Shown one piece after another: positions 39,073-48,054 of a stretch of 64,000 bases of DNA. Origin of the DNA: Desulfovibrio porci (GTDB lineage Bacteria; Desulfobacterota; Desulfovibrionia; Desulfovibrionales; Desulfovibrionaceae); NCBI RefSeq assembly GCF_009696265.1, contig NZ_VUMH01000003.1, forward strand, positions 62,001 through 126,000, in the 5' to 3' direction. Position numbers and translations under genes: made by a program. Below the pieces are notes generated by a model that saw only the letters and a program-made list of their open reading frames with translations, searched no databases and was not told the origin of the DNA. The number at the start of each line of letters is the position of its first letter. Positions within the stretch are counted from its first letter, which is position 1.

Positions 39073-40290
39073 TCAGAAATAATCCGAAAAATACGGTTTT
39101 TCCGGCGGGATAAGGCTTTCCAGGGTGGGCAGCAGATAATATTCCATGCGGATTCTGTCGTTGTTATAGAGATAGGTGGGCCTTTTGTAGCCCATGAGCA
39201 TGACGGTCAGGGTCTGGATATCCATTTCGATCAGCGGGGCCGAACCGTGGCTGTCCACCTTTTCGCAGACGGTCTTGCCGTCCTGCCAGGAGACGTGGAA
39301 AATGCCGTTGTTCCATGGCGCGGCCGGGTCGCTGATGCGGAAATAAAGCTTGAGCTTGTCGTCCTCGAACTGGAAGGAATATTCCTCCAGAAAGCGCTCC
39401 ACATCCACAATGCGGGCCATGACGTTGGGCCGGATGGTCTCGTCTATTTCGCTGTCCTCAAACTGGAAGGCAATGGACTCGCCCGTGTAGTTGGCCCCCT
39501 CCACCTTGGTGATCATGGAAAAATGCGCGCTGATATAGTTCCAGATGCCGTATTTGGCCTCCTGGGTCAGCCAGATCATTTCCTTGATCTGAAAGACTTC
39601 GTTCTCAATATAGTAGATGACGTAACCCAGCGGCTTTTCCTCTTTGGTGTAATACACGGCGGCCATGATGTCGTCGGACTCCCAGCGCCAGTACTCCTCC
39701 CACTCCAGATCGCCCCGGATCAGCACGCCGTGCTGTTGCAGGGCGAAGTATTTGTAGACCCGGCGGATGTCCTCGTGCTCCGCGGGCACACGCTCGATCT
39801 GGCCTTCCACGGCGTGGTGCTTGGGCAGCTGGGTGTCCTTGATGGAAAAGGTCATCTTGTCCGCCACGATTTCCCAGCCCTGTTTGCGGTAAAAAGGGAT
39901 GGAATACGGGCAGAGGAAGGAAATGTACTGCTGCTCCCGGCGCATGTGCTCCAGGCTCTTTTTGATCAGGGAGTGCACCAGCCCACGGCCGGTGTATTCC
40001 GGATAGGTGGCCACGCCGGTGACGCCGCCCATCTTGCAGATCCGGTCCCGGATATTGACCTCCATGGAGTAGACCACGATCTGCGAGGCCAGATGCCCTT
40101 TGTAAAACCAGCCCAGCACGTAGGAGGCGTCGAAAATCGGCTTTTTGGACTGCTTCATCTCCTTGTCCGACCAGCCGATCCGCGACATTTCATAAGAGCT
40201 GACCTGAAAGGCGTAGCGCAGCAGGGCTTCGAACTCCTCGAAGTCACCGGCGTCCAGCTTTTTGAATTCAAACTGCTCGTTGCTTTTCAT
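39073..40290 (-). CDS. Eis-like GNAT acetyltransferase with sterol-carrier-type C-terminus
   Basis: A 405-residue protein. The N-terminal GNAT domain shows GVTGVATYPEYTGRGLVHSLIKKSLEHMR, an acetyl-CoA loop (variant of QxxGxG), and FLCPYSIPFYRKQGWEI. A middle GNAT-like half and a C-terminal ~100-residue SCP2-like domain (LKLYFRISDPAAPWNNGIFHVSW) complete the Eis pattern. Eis enzymes acetylate amines of aminoglycosides or lysines; the natural substrate in anaerobes is not known. It converges on secA and is followed upstream by a DsbA-family gene on the same strand (39-base gap), so the two may be co-transcribed. Confidence 0.8.
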   Translation of the reverse strand: MKSNEQFEFKKLDAGDFEEFEALLRYAFQVSSYEMSRIGWSDKEMKQSKKPIFDASYVLGWFYKGHLASQIVVYSMEVNIRDRICKMGGVTGVATYPEYTGRGLVHSLIKKSLEHMRREQQYISFLCPYSIPFYRKQGWEIVADKMTFSIKDTQLPKHHAVEGQIERVPAEHEDIRRVYKYFALQQHGVLIRGDLEWEEYWRWESDDIMAAVYYTKEEKPLGYVIYYIENEVFQIKEMIWLTQEAKYGIWNYISAHFSMITKVEGANYTGESIAFQFEDSEIDETIRPNVMARIVDVERFLEEYSFQFEDDKLKLYFRISDPAAPWNNGIFHVSWQDGKTVCEKVDSHGSAPLIEMDIQTLTVMLMGYKRPTYLYNNDRIRMEYYLLPTLESLIPPEKPYFSDYF

Positions 40291-40328
40291 ACAGAGATAT
40301 TCCTTGCCGCGTCACGCGCCGCCGGGCG

Positions 40329-41018
40329 TCAGATATGGCAGGTTCCGTCTAGGGAGCAGGCTCCGCCCCCGGCGAAACCCGCGCTGTTGCCGCTCAACGC
40401 CGCCTCCAGCCGGGCGGCCGTCGTGGCGTAGGAGGCATAGCCCCGCGCCAGCAGACTGCGCCCGTCGTCCCGCACCAGATAGAGCGTGGGGTAGAGTTTG
40501 AATTCACCCATCAGGGCGGCGGCTTCCCGCGTTTCCTTTTCGGCGGCCTCCCGCACGGCGGGATCGTCCAGCGCGCGCTCCAGAAGAAGCGGGTCCACAT
40601 TCCAGCGGGCCGCCGTCGCCTCCCGCACGTCGGCGGAAAGCACGTCGCGGCCCGCGCGGTACAGGAGCTGCTGCAGGCACTCCATCTGGGCCAGCTCATG
40701 CCCCGGCGCAAGACGCTTCAAGGCCGCCAGCAGCACGGCCGCGTCCGGCGAATACATGCGCAGGGGCCGGTCAGCGTCCAGAGCCGCCAGAAAACCGCCC
40801 ACAGGCTGGGCGGTGGTTTTTTCCAGACGGACGAAAAAGTCCCGCAGGTTCGGGGACCCGGCCTTCATCTCCGTCAGCGTCGTGGCCTGGCCCACCAGAT
40901 CCCCGCCGAGCACGCGCACCGGCAGGTCCGGATGTTCGGCGGCCAGACGCTGCATGACGGGTGCGAAACCATAGCACCACGGACAGAACACATCGGAAAG
41001 ATACAGAAAATGGGACAT
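40329..41018 (-). CDS. DsbA-family thiol oxidoreductase
   Basis: A 229-residue thioredoxin-fold protein with the redox motif CPWC at residues 12-15, right after the first strand (HFLYLSDVFCPWCYGFAP). There is no signal peptide, which fits the cytoplasmic FrnE-like branch rather than periplasmic DsbA. The long helical insert and C-terminal block YPTLYLVRDDGRSLLARGYA, including a cis-Pro (YP-T), are typical. ATG 41018 was chosen because AAGGAGC lies upstream; longer in-frame starts give an unlike N-terminus. It may reduce or isomerise thiols; the partner is unknown. Confidence 0.8.
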   Translation of the reverse strand: MSHFLYLSDVFCPWCYGFAPVMQRLAAEHPDLPVRVLGGDLVGQATTLTEMKAGSPNLRDFFVRLEKTTAQPVGGFLAALDADRPLRMYSPDAAVLLAALKRLAPGHELAQMECLQQLLYRAGRDVLSADVREATAARWNVDPLLLERALDDPAVREAAEKETREAAALMGEFKLYPTLYLVRDDGRSLLARGYASYATTAARLEAALSGNSAGFAGGGACSLDGTCHI

Positions 41019-41189
41019 GGGTTCGCGCTCCTTGTCGTACTTTTTCAAGATAGGGCCGGAAAAATCCACCGTCAACAGGCACCTCCCCGGCGCGAACCGC
41101 GCCCGGCTTGACAAGGCCGTGCGCCAATGCAACGGATGAAGCACAGGCAATTCCGGACAATCGGGAAAACCCTCTTACAAGGAAGCGAT

Positions 41190-43973
41190 ATGATGCGTAA
41201 ACGCAGCTTGCGGCATGCTTTCAGCCGGTTCGCGGGAAGGGCCGGAGTTCTGGCCCACGTCCTGACCCTGATCCTGCTTCTGGGCGCGGGCTGGGGCGCG
41301 CGGCCCCTGGCCGCCGCCACGGTGGACACGCTCTACCACAACGGCAGAATCTACACCCTGACCGAAAGCATGGACGCGGCCAAAGACCCGCGCAAGGCCA
41401 AAACCGTGGAGGTGGTGGCCGTCAGGGACGGCAGAATCATCTTTGCCGGTTCCGCCGCCCAGGCCCGGCAACAGGGCCTGTTCGCCGACGCGGCCGGGAT
41501 TGTGGACCTGCACGGCAAAACCATGCTGCCGGGCCTTGTCGACGGGCACGGACACTTTCCGCTGCAAGGCGGCTACGACCTTTTTCAGGTCAACCTGAAC
41601 AGCTTCCCTCTGGGCGAGATGCGCTCCATTGAGGATTACAAGAAGGCCCTGGCCCGGCGCTGCCAAAGCGCGGGCAAGGGCGCGTGGGTGCTGGGCTGGG
41701 GCTACGACGACACCCTGGTCACGGAAATGCGCCATCCCACCAGAGCGGATCTGGACGCGGCCTGCCCGCACAATCCCGTCTTCGTGCGGCACGTCTCCGG
41801 CCATATGGCGGTGGTCAACTCCGCGGCCCTGGCCAAAGCGGCCAAAAACGAACTCAACACCGTGGGCGTGGACGCGCAAAGCGGCAAGCTCACCGAGCCC
41901 CGCGCCATGCAGGTGGTCAGCCGTCACTTCCCGCCCGCCGGACCCCAGGCGGCCCAGCGCGGCCTGGCCCGCGCCAATGAAGTCTACGCGGCGGCGGGCG
42001 TGACCACGGCGGACTGCTCCAACATCCGCATGCTCACGGAATTGCCCAAGATGCAGAACGGCATCCTGCGCGGCAATCTGGACCTGCGCGTGGTATTGCA
42101 TCCCCTGGGCTATTATCCCACCACCCTGGCCTCGGGCAAAACCGTGGACAGCGCGGGCTGGATCAACCGCGCGGCCCTGGGCTGGGACAGCGGCACGTTG
42201 TCCCTGGCCGGAGCGGAAACAGCGGCCATGACCGGGAACAATATTCCCTTTGCCGACGGCCGCCGGGCCGTGGCCAACGGCAGCGACATCACCCGGCTGG
42301 CCATGCCCGCCTACGCGGCGGACAAGGACAGGAACGGCGCGCCCGTGGCCGTGTCCAGGGGCGCCGTCACGCCGCCCGCCGGTCTGGCGGCGGACAACCG
42401 CCTCTTTCTCGGCGCCTGGAAGTTCACCTTTGACGGCTCGCCCCAGGGCTACACGGCCTGGATGAAACAGCCCGGCTTTTACCGCTGGGGCGCGTATACG
42501 GCCGCCGACAGCTTCAACAAGGCCGGTTTCTTCAACGGGGCCGTGGGCACGGACAACATGTCCCCGGCGGCCCTGGAAACCCTGATCGCCCTCTATCACG
42601 GCAACGGGCAGAGCACCCAGACCCATACCAACGGCAGCGCCGCCGCCGAACACTGGGTCACGGCCCTGGAAAAAGCCGTGGTCCGGCATCCGCAGGTCAA
42701 GGACACCCGCGACACGTCCATCCACGCCCAAACCATGGAACTGCAGCACATCCAGCGTCTGACCGGCAATTATCAGGATCTGCCGGGCACCGGCCCCATG
42801 TACACGGAACTGACCGGAGCCTTTACGGACGGCAAACTTTCCCCGGCAAGCGTGGGCGCCAGGGACATCACGCAACTGAGCCGCCTGATGCGCGACCAGC
42901 ATTTCTTCAATTCCTACTTTGTGACCCATACCTATTTCTGGGGCGATCGCCACAACCAGATATTCTTCGGGCCGGGCCGCGCCCGGAACATGAGCCCCGT
43001 GGGCTGGAGCGTGGCCTACAACCAGCCCTTCAGCTTCCACAACGACACCTACATCACGCCCATTGCGCCGCTGCGCAGTCTGCAATCGGCGGTGACCCGC
43101 ACCAGCGCCCATTCAGCCATTTATGAGGGCGGCACCCTGCTCAGCGGCCAGGGGCACGATCTCAAGGCCAAGGCGCTCTTCCCGCCGCGCGACCCCCAGG
43201 AAACCGGCGACAGGACAACCTTCGCCTTCTGGAACTACGACCACCGGATCAATGCCCTGCAGGCCCTGCACGCGGTCACCGGCATGCCCGCCTGGCAGAA
43301 CAAGCTCAGCGACCGGATCGGCTCCATCGCGCCCGGCAGGCTGGCGGACTTCACCATTCTGGCCGAGGATCCGCTGGCCGTGGCCGTGGCCGACCCGCAG
43401 CGCCTGGCCGACATGCGCGTGATGGCGACCATTGTGGGCGACAGGCCGGTTTACGGCTTTGTGCCCGGCTCCGAAGCGCTGGCCGACGCGCCCCGCGCCT
43501 CCTACGCCCAGCCCACGGAAGCCGTGGTGGCCGTGGTGACCGGGACGAGTCCCATGACGCCCGCCGAAGGCCAAAACAGCATCAGGGAAAAAACACTGGG
43601 CGCGTATGCCTTCACGGCCGACGTGCGCGACGGTGATCTGGCCGTCTTCCAGATGCGATTCCTGGGCAACGGCGGACCGGCGCGGGACATGACCCTGCTG
43701 GACGGCGGCAGCGGGATAGCGGGCACGCGGCCCCTGCACTACAGCTCCGAAGCCGTCATGGCTGACGGCAACTGGTGGATCGCGTCTCTGGACGCGCCCA
43801 TGCTGCCGCTCAGGCCTGACGACGCCCTGACTATGGACAAGATGCACATCGCCTTCTTCGTGTTGCGGGACAACGGCCCGCGCGACAGGGACGCGCAAAA
43901 GGGCGGCCTTGCGGGACAGGCCGTTCTGCTCACGGACGGCCCCCGGCCGGGCAACAGCGGAACAACGAGATAA
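41190..43973 (+). CDS. Exported amidohydrolase (YtcJ-like, amidohydrolase family 3)
   Basis: A 927-residue protein with a Sec signal peptide (basic start, hydrophobic VLAHVLTLILLLGAGWG, likely cut near PLAAA). The metal-binding HGH at 120-122 (LPGLVDGHGHF) and PGRLADFTILAEDPLAV near 720 mark the amidohydrolase-3 fold. It is longer than the usual ~550-600 residues: there is an insert in the barrel and an extra C-terminal ~150-residue domain after the closing small-barrel strand. The ATG at 41190 has AAGGAAG just before it; ATG 41193 is equally possible. It probably hydrolyses an amide or N-formyl bond in the periplasm; the substrate is unknown. Confidence 0.82.
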   Translation: MMRKRSLRHAFSRFAGRAGVLAHVLTLILLLGAGWGARPLAAATVDTLYHNGRIYTLTESMDAAKDPRKAKTVEVVAVRDGRIIFAGSAAQARQQGLFADAAGIVDLHGKTMLPGLVDGHGHFPLQGGYDLFQVNLNSFPLGEMRSIEDYKKALARRCQSAGKGAWVLGWGYDDTLVTEMRHPTRADLDAACPHNPVFVRHVSGHMAVVNSAALAKAAKNELNTVGVDAQSGKLTEPRAMQVVSRHFPPAGPQAAQRGLARANEVYAAAGVTTADCSNIRMLTELPKMQNGILRGNLDLRVVLHPLGYYPTTLASGKTVDSAGWINRAALGWDSGTLSLAGAETAAMTGNNIPFADGRRAVANGSDITRLAMPAYAADKDRNGAPVAVSRGAVTPPAGLAADNRLFLGAWKFTFDGSPQGYTAWMKQPGFYRWGAYTAADSFNKAGFFNGAVGTDNMSPAALETLIALYHGNGQSTQTHTNGSAAAEHWVTALEKAVVRHPQVKDTRDTSIHAQTMELQHIQRLTGNYQDLPGTGPMYTELTGAFTDGKLSPASVGARDITQLSRLMRDQHFFNSYFVTHTYFWGDRHNQIFFGPGRARNMSPVGWSVAYNQPFSFHNDTYITPIAPLRSLQSAVTRTSAHSAIYEGGTLLSGQGHDLKAKALFPPRDPQETGDRTTFAFWNYDHRINALQALHAVTGMPAWQNKLSDRIGSIAPGRLADFTILAEDPLAVAVADPQRLADMRVMATIVGDRPVYGFVPGSEALADAPRASYAQPTEAVVAVVTGTSPMTPAEGQNSIREKTLGAYAFTADVRDGDLAVFQMRFLGNGGPARDMTLLDGGSGIAGTRPLHYSSEAVMADGNWWIASLDAPMLPLRPDDALTMDKMHIAFFVLRDNGPRDRDAQKGGLAGQAVLLTDGPRPGNSGTTR

Positions 43974-44087
43974 TCAGCCCTGCAGGCGGCGCAGGGCGGC
44001 CCGGTTTACCCGACATCTCCGGAAACGGAATCCCAAGGGGGCCGCGCCCCCTTGGCCGCCGGAGGCATCCTCCAACACGACTTGCCG

Positions 44088-44134
44088 AAAACCAAAGAGG
44101 GAAGCCGCGCGGCTTCCCTCTTTGGTTTTTTATC
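44088..44134. terminator. Bidirectional terminator between amidohydrolase and NagZ-like genes
   Basis: A 19-bp perfect stem (44088-44106 with 44111-44129), loop GCGC, with A-run before and T-run after. A separate 10-bp GC palindrome lies at 44,032-44,054 just after the amidohydrolase. Confidence 0.88.
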
Positions 44135-44143
44135 CAGATTTTT

Positions 44144-45301
44144 TTAACGCGCGTAGGCCGCATGCAGCGCGCGTATCCGCTCCCACGACGCCCGGATGCG
44201 TTCCGGCGAAATCCTGCCGCTGTCCACCAGGCGGCGCAGTGTTGCGTGCGCTTTTTCGGGCAGATCGGGATCCCATTGCAGATTGTTGCCGAAAACCAAG
44301 ATGTCCACCCCCGCCTGCACTGCCAGCAGCATGGCCTGCTCCAGGCCGTAGTGCCCGGTGATGGCCTTCATCTGCATGTCGTCGCTGATGACCACGCCCC
44401 GCCAGCCCAGCCCCTGGCGCAGCAGGCCGGTGACCACCATCTTCGACAGCGTGGCCGGATGCTCGGGGTCAAGCCCGGCATGAAACAGATGCCCCACCAT
44501 GACCATGCCCGGCCAGCCCTGGCTGAAGGCCTCCGCATAGGGCAGCAGATCGCCGCCGCCGTCCCAGCAGCGGCTGATGTCGGTGAGGCCCAGATGCGAA
44601 TCGCGTTGCGCGCCGCCCTGGCCGGGGAAATGCTTGAGCGCGGGAATGATCCCGGCCTGAGCCAGCCCCTGCCCGAAAGCCAGGGCATGCTGCGCCGTCA
44701 GCCCGGGGTCCGGGCTGAAGCTGCGCCCCAGCTTGCCGATGGCCGGATTGTCCGGATTGCTGTCCACGTCCGCCACGGGCGCAAGGTCCACGGAAATGCC
44801 CAGCCCGGCCAGTTCCGCGCCCAGCCGCGCGGCCAAAGCTCTGGTGGCCGCCGGGCGCCCCCGCCCCATGCTCCGGGCCGAAGGCAGGTCCATAAAACCC
44901 TGTTGCGGCTTGAGCCGCCTGACGCGGCCTCCTTCCTGATCCACGGCAATGAACATGGGACCGGGGGCGGCGGCGCGCAGCGCGGCCGTCAGACGGCGGA
45001 GCTGCTCGGGGGAACGGATGTTGCGCTCTCCGCCGCTGGGCAGGTCGCGGTCGAACAGCAGGACATGTCCCACCTTGCCCGCGCGCACCGCCGCCAGAAA
45101 GGGATCGTCCGGCGCAAGTTCCGTGCCGCGAAAACCCAGCATCAGCATGGAGCCGAGCATGACATCAAGAGAAGGGAGGGGCGCGGAAGAGGACGAAGCC
45201 GCATGGCCGGGATACGCCGGGCAGGTTATCGTCCACAGGCAGCAGAACGCCCACAGCAGACAAGAGAAGAACCTCCGCCTCGGGCGGCTGGATGCTAGCA
45301 C
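44144..45301 (-). CDS. Beta-N-acetylhexosaminidase-like glycoside hydrolase family 3
   Basis: A 385-residue GH3 enzyme of the NagZ type. ALKHFPGQGGAQRDSHLGLTDI holds the family KHFPG motif and the His acid/base loop, and VVISDDMQMKAI carries the nucleophile Asp. An N-terminal hydrophobic segment (FFSCLLWAFCCLWTIT...) looks like a signal peptide, so it is probably periplasmic, unlike cytoplasmic NagZ. The start is best placed at GTG 45301, overlapping the PHP gene stop by seven bases; the ribosome-binding site is weak and a longer start cannot be excluded. It likely trims GlcNAc from peptidoglycan or another glycan. Confidence 0.78.
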   Translation of the reverse strand: MLASSRPRRRFFSCLLWAFCCLWTITCPAYPGHAASSSSAPLPSLDVMLGSMLMLGFRGTELAPDDPFLAAVRAGKVGHVLLFDRDLPSGGERNIRSPEQLRRLTAALRAAAPGPMFIAVDQEGGRVRRLKPQQGFMDLPSARSMGRGRPAATRALAARLGAELAGLGISVDLAPVADVDSNPDNPAIGKLGRSFSPDPGLTAQHALAFGQGLAQAGIIPALKHFPGQGGAQRDSHLGLTDISRCWDGGGDLLPYAEAFSQGWPGMVMVGHLFHAGLDPEHPATLSKMVVTGLLRQGLGWRGVVISDDMQMKAITGHYGLEQAMLLAVQAGVDILVFGNNLQWDPDLPEKAHATLRRLVDSGRISPERIRASWERIRALHAAYAR

Positions 45302-46152
45302 GGCAGGCCGTGCGCGCGGCGACGCGCCTCCAGTTTTTCCAGCACGTCCAGCGGCACCCGCAGACCGCCCCGGCCCACGCCCAGACGGATGCCGGGCTTG
45401 TTGGCGCCGTGGTAATCCGAACCGCCGCTGAGTCCCAGGCCGAAGCGCCGGGCCCACTCCACGCAAAGACGCGTGTCCGCGTCCGAATGTTCGCTGTGCC
45501 AGGCCTCAATGGCTGTGAGCCCGTAGCCGGACAGCTTTTCCACCAGGCCTTCCAGCCAGGGCACGGGATATTTCTGCAAAAGGGGATGGGCCAGGCTCAC
45601 CGTCGCGCCCAGACCGGCCAGCAATTGCACGGCCACGTCCGGTTCCAGCACTTCCTTGGGCAGATAGGCCTTGCCGTAAAAGCCCAGATAGTCGCGGAAG
45701 GCCTGGCCCACGTCGCGCACATAGCCCTTGGCCACCAGCACGGCCGCGATATGCGGCCGCCCCACGCTCCCCGCAGCCGTGGCGCGCACTTCCTCCAGAC
45801 TGATGTCCAGACCCAGGGCGCGCAGTTTCTCCACAATGCCCCTGTTCCGCTCACAGCGTTTCCGGCGCAGATAGCCGAGTTGGTCCTCAAGGGGAGAGGC
45901 GTCGCGCGGCAGCCAGAGGCCCAGAATATGCACTTCGCCGTATTCGGTATGGGTGGAAAGCTCACAGCCGCGTATCACCCTGATGCCCAGATCCCGCCCG
46001 GCTTCCTCGGCCTCGTCCAGACCGGCCACGGTGTCGTGGTCGGTTACGGCCACGGCGACCAGACCCGCCGCATGAGCCTTTTCCACCAGAGCCGAGGGGC
46101 TGTCCGTACCGTCCGAGGCCAGCGTATGGGTATGCAGGTCAATCAGTTTCAT
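45295..46152 (-). CDS. PHP-domain phosphoesterase (RNase AM/YciV-like)
   Basis: A 285-residue PHP protein. The four PHP motifs are present: LIDLHTHTLASDGT (His7, His9), VAVTDHDTVAGL, RGCELSTHTEYGEVHILG, and the late YLSLAHP-type and SDYHG blocks (GLSGGSDYHGAN), which bind three metals. Members remove phosphates from 3',5'-nucleoside bisphosphates or trim 5' ends of rRNA. The stop overlaps the GH3 gene start, so the two should be co-translated despite unlike functions. ATG 46152 is preceded by GAGACGGAATTCTCCCT, a moderate ribosome-binding site. Confidence 0.88.
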   Translation of the reverse strand: MKLIDLHTHTLASDGTDSPSALVEKAHAAGLVAVAVTDHDTVAGLDEAEEAGRDLGIRVIRGCELSTHTEYGEVHILGLWLPRDASPLEDQLGYLRRKRCERNRGIVEKLRALGLDISLEEVRATAAGSVGRPHIAAVLVAKGYVRDVGQAFRDYLGFYGKAYLPKEVLEPDVAVQLLAGLGATVSLAHPLLQKYPVPWLEGLVEKLSGYGLTAIEAWHSEHSDADTRLCVEWARRFGLGLSGGSDYHGANKPGIRLGVGRGGLRVPLDVLEKLEARRRAHGLPC

Positions 46153-46297
46153 AGGGAGAATTCCGTCTCTTTCGAGCAGGGTAAGCTAGTGTTCGAAAAA
46201 AGCAAGCGCACCCCCGGCACAGTCGCCGGGCCGCCCCTTGAAGGCCGGGGCGCATCGCGGTATGCTGCGCCGCGATTATCTCAGCAAGGAAACTGCC

Positions 46298-46504
46298 ATG
46301 CCTATGAATACCGACGAATTATTGCAAATCCTGGCCTGTCCGCGTTGTCTGGGCTCTCTGGAAGCCCTGACCCGCGACGGGCAAACCGCGGGCTTCGCCT
46401 GCCAAGCCTGCGGGGTGGTCTACCCCGTGCGCGACGAGATCCCGATCATGCTGGTGGAAGAAGCCGTGCCGCGCGCTGAATGGGACAAGGGAGAGCGGGG
46501 CTGA
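46298..46504 (+). CDS. UPF0434/Trm112-like zinc-ribbon protein
   Basis: A 68-residue protein with two Cys pairs, ILACPRCLGSL and ACQACGVVYPVRDEIPIMLV, as in YcaR/Trm112-like proteins, which act as small activating partners of methyltransferases or near lipid A genes. ATG 46298 has AAGGAAAC upstream and the block MPMNTDELLQIL is a usual start. The stop overlaps the next ATG, so it is translationally coupled with the phosphoesterase. Confidence 0.88.
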   Translation: MPMNTDELLQILACPRCLGSLEALTRDGQTAGFACQACGVVYPVRDEIPIMLVEEAVPRAEWDKGERG

Positions 46505-47064
46505 TGCGCCTGCTCATCGCCTCCGACCTGCACGGCTCGCTGGAAAGCCTGCGCTTTCTGCTGGCCAGGGCTCACGCGCAACGCCCCGACCTGCTGGTGC
46601 TGCTGGGCGATCTGGTCTACCACGGTCCGCGCAACCCCCTGCCCGAAGGCTACAATACGCCCACGGTTCTCAAGGAAATGGCAGACCTCAACGACCTGCC
46701 CTGCCCCGTCACGGCGGTGCGCGGCAATTGCGACGCCGAGGTGGATCTGGCCCTGTTGCCCTTTCCGGTGGCGGAAACCGCCTGGATCGACGTCGACGGC
46801 CTGCGCATTTTCGCCAGCCACGGCCACCATCTGCCCGAGCGCCCTCCCCTGCCGCGCATGCAGCAAGGCACGGTGATTCTGCGCGGGCATACCCACGTGC
46901 CGCGCGGCGAAACCCTGGACGGCCTGCATTTCTGGAATCCCGGCTCCCTGTCCCTGCCCAAGGGCGGCTCGCCCCGCAGCTACGGCCTGTACGAGGACGG
47001 CGTCTTCCGCGTGCTGGACACGCAAGACCGCGAAGTCCTGCGCCATCAGCCGGACGGGGCGTAA
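46504..47064 (+). CDS. YfcE-like metallophosphoesterase
   Basis: A 186-residue calcineurin-like phosphoesterase. Metal-binding motifs are in order: SDLHGS, LLGDLVYHGPRN, VRGNCDAE, SHGHH and RGHTHVPR, then WNPGSLSLPKGG. YfcE-type enzymes hydrolyse phosphodiesters in the cytoplasm. The start ATG 46504 shares a base with the preceding stop. The next gene (maf) begins five bases after its stop. Confidence 0.9.
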   Translation: MRLLIASDLHGSLESLRFLLARAHAQRPDLLVLLGDLVYHGPRNPLPEGYNTPTVLKEMADLNDLPCPVTAVRGNCDAEVDLALLPFPVAETAWIDVDGLRIFASHGHHLPERPPLPRMQQGTVILRGHTHVPRGETLDGLHFWNPGSLSLPKGGSPRSYGLYEDGVFRVLDTQDREVLRHQPDGA

Positions 47065-47069
47065 GCCCC

Positions 47070-47759
47070 GTGGCCGCGCCGCTCACTCCCGATCCCTCGC
47101 CAGAAGCGGATTTTCGCCCCCAATTTGCTCCCCTGTTCCGGCTTGCGCCGGGACTGGAGCTGATTCTGGCCTCGGCCTCGCCCCGGCGGCGGCAGTTTCT
47201 CTCGGAATGGGGCCTGCCCTTTGCCACGGCCCGTCCCACGGGCGTGGAGCCGCGTCCCGAAGCGGACGAAAGCCCTGACGCCTATACCCGCCGCGCGGCG
47301 CAAGCCAAGGCCCTGGCTGTGGAACGCCGTCTCGACCCGGCGACCCGCGCCCGCGCCCTGATTCTGGCGGCGGATACGGTGGTGGCGCTGGAGGGCGACA
47401 TTCTGGGCAAGCCGCGCGATACGGCCCACGCCCTGGAGATGCTGGCCCGCCTCGCGGGCCGGAGTCATGAGGTCATCAGCGCGGTCTGCCTGCTGCCGCC
47501 TCCGGGGTGGCCCGGCGGACCCGGCGAATTGTTCAGTGATGTGAGCCGGGTGTTCTTCCACGCCTGGCCGCGTTCCGTGCTGGCGGCCTACGCCCGCACC
47601 CATGAGCCCGACGACAAGGCCGGGGCGTACGCCATTCAAGGCCAGGGAGCCTTTCTGGCGGAACGGGTGGAAGGCTCCTGGAGCACGGTGGTCGGTCTGC
47701 CCGTGACGCCCCTGGTCCGCATCCTGCTGGAACGCGGCCTGATTTTCCCGGCTGACTGA
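47070..47759 (+). CDS. maf: Maf-like nucleoside triphosphate pyrophosphatase
   Basis: A 229-residue Maf/HAM1-superfamily enzyme that hydrolyses non-canonical or methylated nucleotides (dTTP/UTP type). It has LILASASPRRRQFLSEWG (the Maf SxSPRR signature), LAADTVVALEGDILGKPRD, SHEVISAVCL and a KAGAYAIQGQGAFLAERVEGSWSTVVGLP block. A GTG at 47070, immediately after the YfcE-like stop, is the likely start; it adds an unusual ~30-residue Pro-rich head before the family begins. Further upstream in-frame codons would overlap the previous gene widely. Confidence 0.85.
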   Translation: MAAPLTPDPSPEADFRPQFAPLFRLAPGLELILASASPRRRQFLSEWGLPFATARPTGVEPRPEADESPDAYTRRAAQAKALAVERRLDPATRARALILAADTVVALEGDILGKPRDTAHALEMLARLAGRSHEVISAVCLLPPPGWPGGPGELFSDVSRVFFHAWPRSVLAAYARTHEPDDKAGAYAIQGQGAFLAERVEGSWSTVVGLPVTPLVRILLERGLIFPAD

Positions 47760-48054
47760 ATCCGTCCAGCCGTTCTGGCCGGTTTTGAAGCCCTGTCTCC
47801 AATGCTCTGACATTCCCTAAAAAATTTTTTCGATTTATTTGTGAAAAAATTCTTCAACTCTGACGGTCGCGCACCCGCCGTTTCGCTGGGGAAATTGCCC
47901 CATCATCCCACGCTTGTGCAGCTTTGCACAACCATGACTGAAAGAACAAACAATTTCGGCTGCTTGACGCGCCGGAAGAATCCCTTTACGCCAGTATCAT
48001 GGCTGATGTGCCAACTTTTTTTCACAACGTCCACACAGGAGGGAGGGCGCGACC

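Noticed and set aside
46728-47069. Longer N-terminus for maf
   Set aside because: It would overlap almost half of the YfcE-like gene in another frame; the GTG at 47070 right after that stop is more sensible.
47974-48054. TTGACG as -35 of acs promoter
   Set aside because: No TATAAT-like -10 at 16-18 bases; I left it as a possible site only.
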